DNA of 64,000 bases from Bifidobacterium apri (GTDB taxonomy: Bacteria; Actinomycetota; Actinomycetes; Actinomycetales; Bifidobacteriaceae). Each line of letters starts with the position of its first letter. Position 1 is the first letter of the stretch. The notes beneath the pieces were generated by a model. It was not told the origin of the DNA and searched no databases. It saw only the letters and a program-made list of their open reading frames with translations. The translations under genes were made by a program, and so were the position numbers. The DNA lies in contig NZ_WBSO01000010.1 of assembly GCF_009299485.1 (NCBI RefSeq), positions 26,828 to 90,827 on the forward strand. The letters run 5' to 3'. Below are positions 63,999 to 64,000 of this stretch, piece by piece.

Positions 63999-64000
63999 CA

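Overview
The window looks like a chromosomal segment of a high-GC Gram-positive actinobacterium, most likely Bifidobacterium or a close relative. The evidence is gene order and family content: coaD, a SepIVA-like coiled-coil gene, a DUF177 gene, rpmF and rnc in a row; an rpsP, KH-protein, rimM cluster near trmD; an Ala/Glu-extended S16; a DUF3039 protein; a Pro/Gln-rich DUF4190 membrane protein; and a Trep_Strep-type ECF transporter. Genus is an inference. I see no phage, plasmid backbone, CRISPR array or complete insertion sequence.

Layout. 1-876: a 72-bp tandem array. 0.9-5.1 kb: recG, rsmD and a nitroreductase-family gene. 5.1-9.4 kb: a 135-bp tandem array, then trmD, a DUF4190 gene, rimM, khpA and rpsP. 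9.5-16 kb: a palindromic array, a membrane-anchored EEP-family hydrolase, ffh, a CDF cation transporter and cysS. 16-19 kb: a class I glutamine amidotransferase-like protein and an ABC-F ATPase. 19.4-26.4 kb (all minus strand): coaD, sepIVA-like, DUF177, rpmF, rnc, ilvB, ilvN. 26.4-29.5 kb: DUF3039 and pncB, convergent and bracketed by inverted composite repeats. 29.5-33.6 kb: a Pr6Pr-type membrane protein, rph, rdgB, an AEC transporter and a 32-codon small gene. 34-38.7 kb: tRNA-Leu(UAG), tRNA-Thr(CGU), a mannose-1-phosphate guanylyltransferase, pgi and rplS. 39-46 kb: a 73-bp tandem array, lepB, rnhB, a LacI-family regulator and a three-gene ECF transporter. 46.7-57.6 kb: a fused two-half ABC exporter, a DUF4012 protein, an SDR, a class III aminotransferase and a divergent MocR-type regulator. 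58-64 kb: an orphan branched-chain amino acid-type binding lipoprotein, a membrane-anchored protein with an HELSH zincin motif, an HNH nuclease-like membrane protein and a large inverted repeat at the right edge.

Most genes are core functions: translation and RNA processing (rsmD, trmD, rimM, rpsP, rnc, rph, rplS, rpmF, cysS, ABC-F), export (ffh, lepB), repair and genome upkeep (recG, rnhB, rdgB), cofactors (coaD, pncB), branched-chain amino acid synthesis (ilvBN) and central sugar metabolism (pgi). The accessory part is mainly right of 41 kb.

The most unusual property is the intergenic DNA. Several gaps are filled by degenerate tandem arrays with regular periods (72, 135, 52, 40 and 73 bp), many units being palindromes, and two palindrome families recur at distant sites. 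The best leads for something undescribed are these repeats, the composite inverted pair around pncB, the small acidic gene whose stop codon lies in its terminator loop, the attenuator-like rplS leader, the HELSH protein and the inverted repeat at 63.7-64.0 kb. All periods and motif positions were counted by eye.
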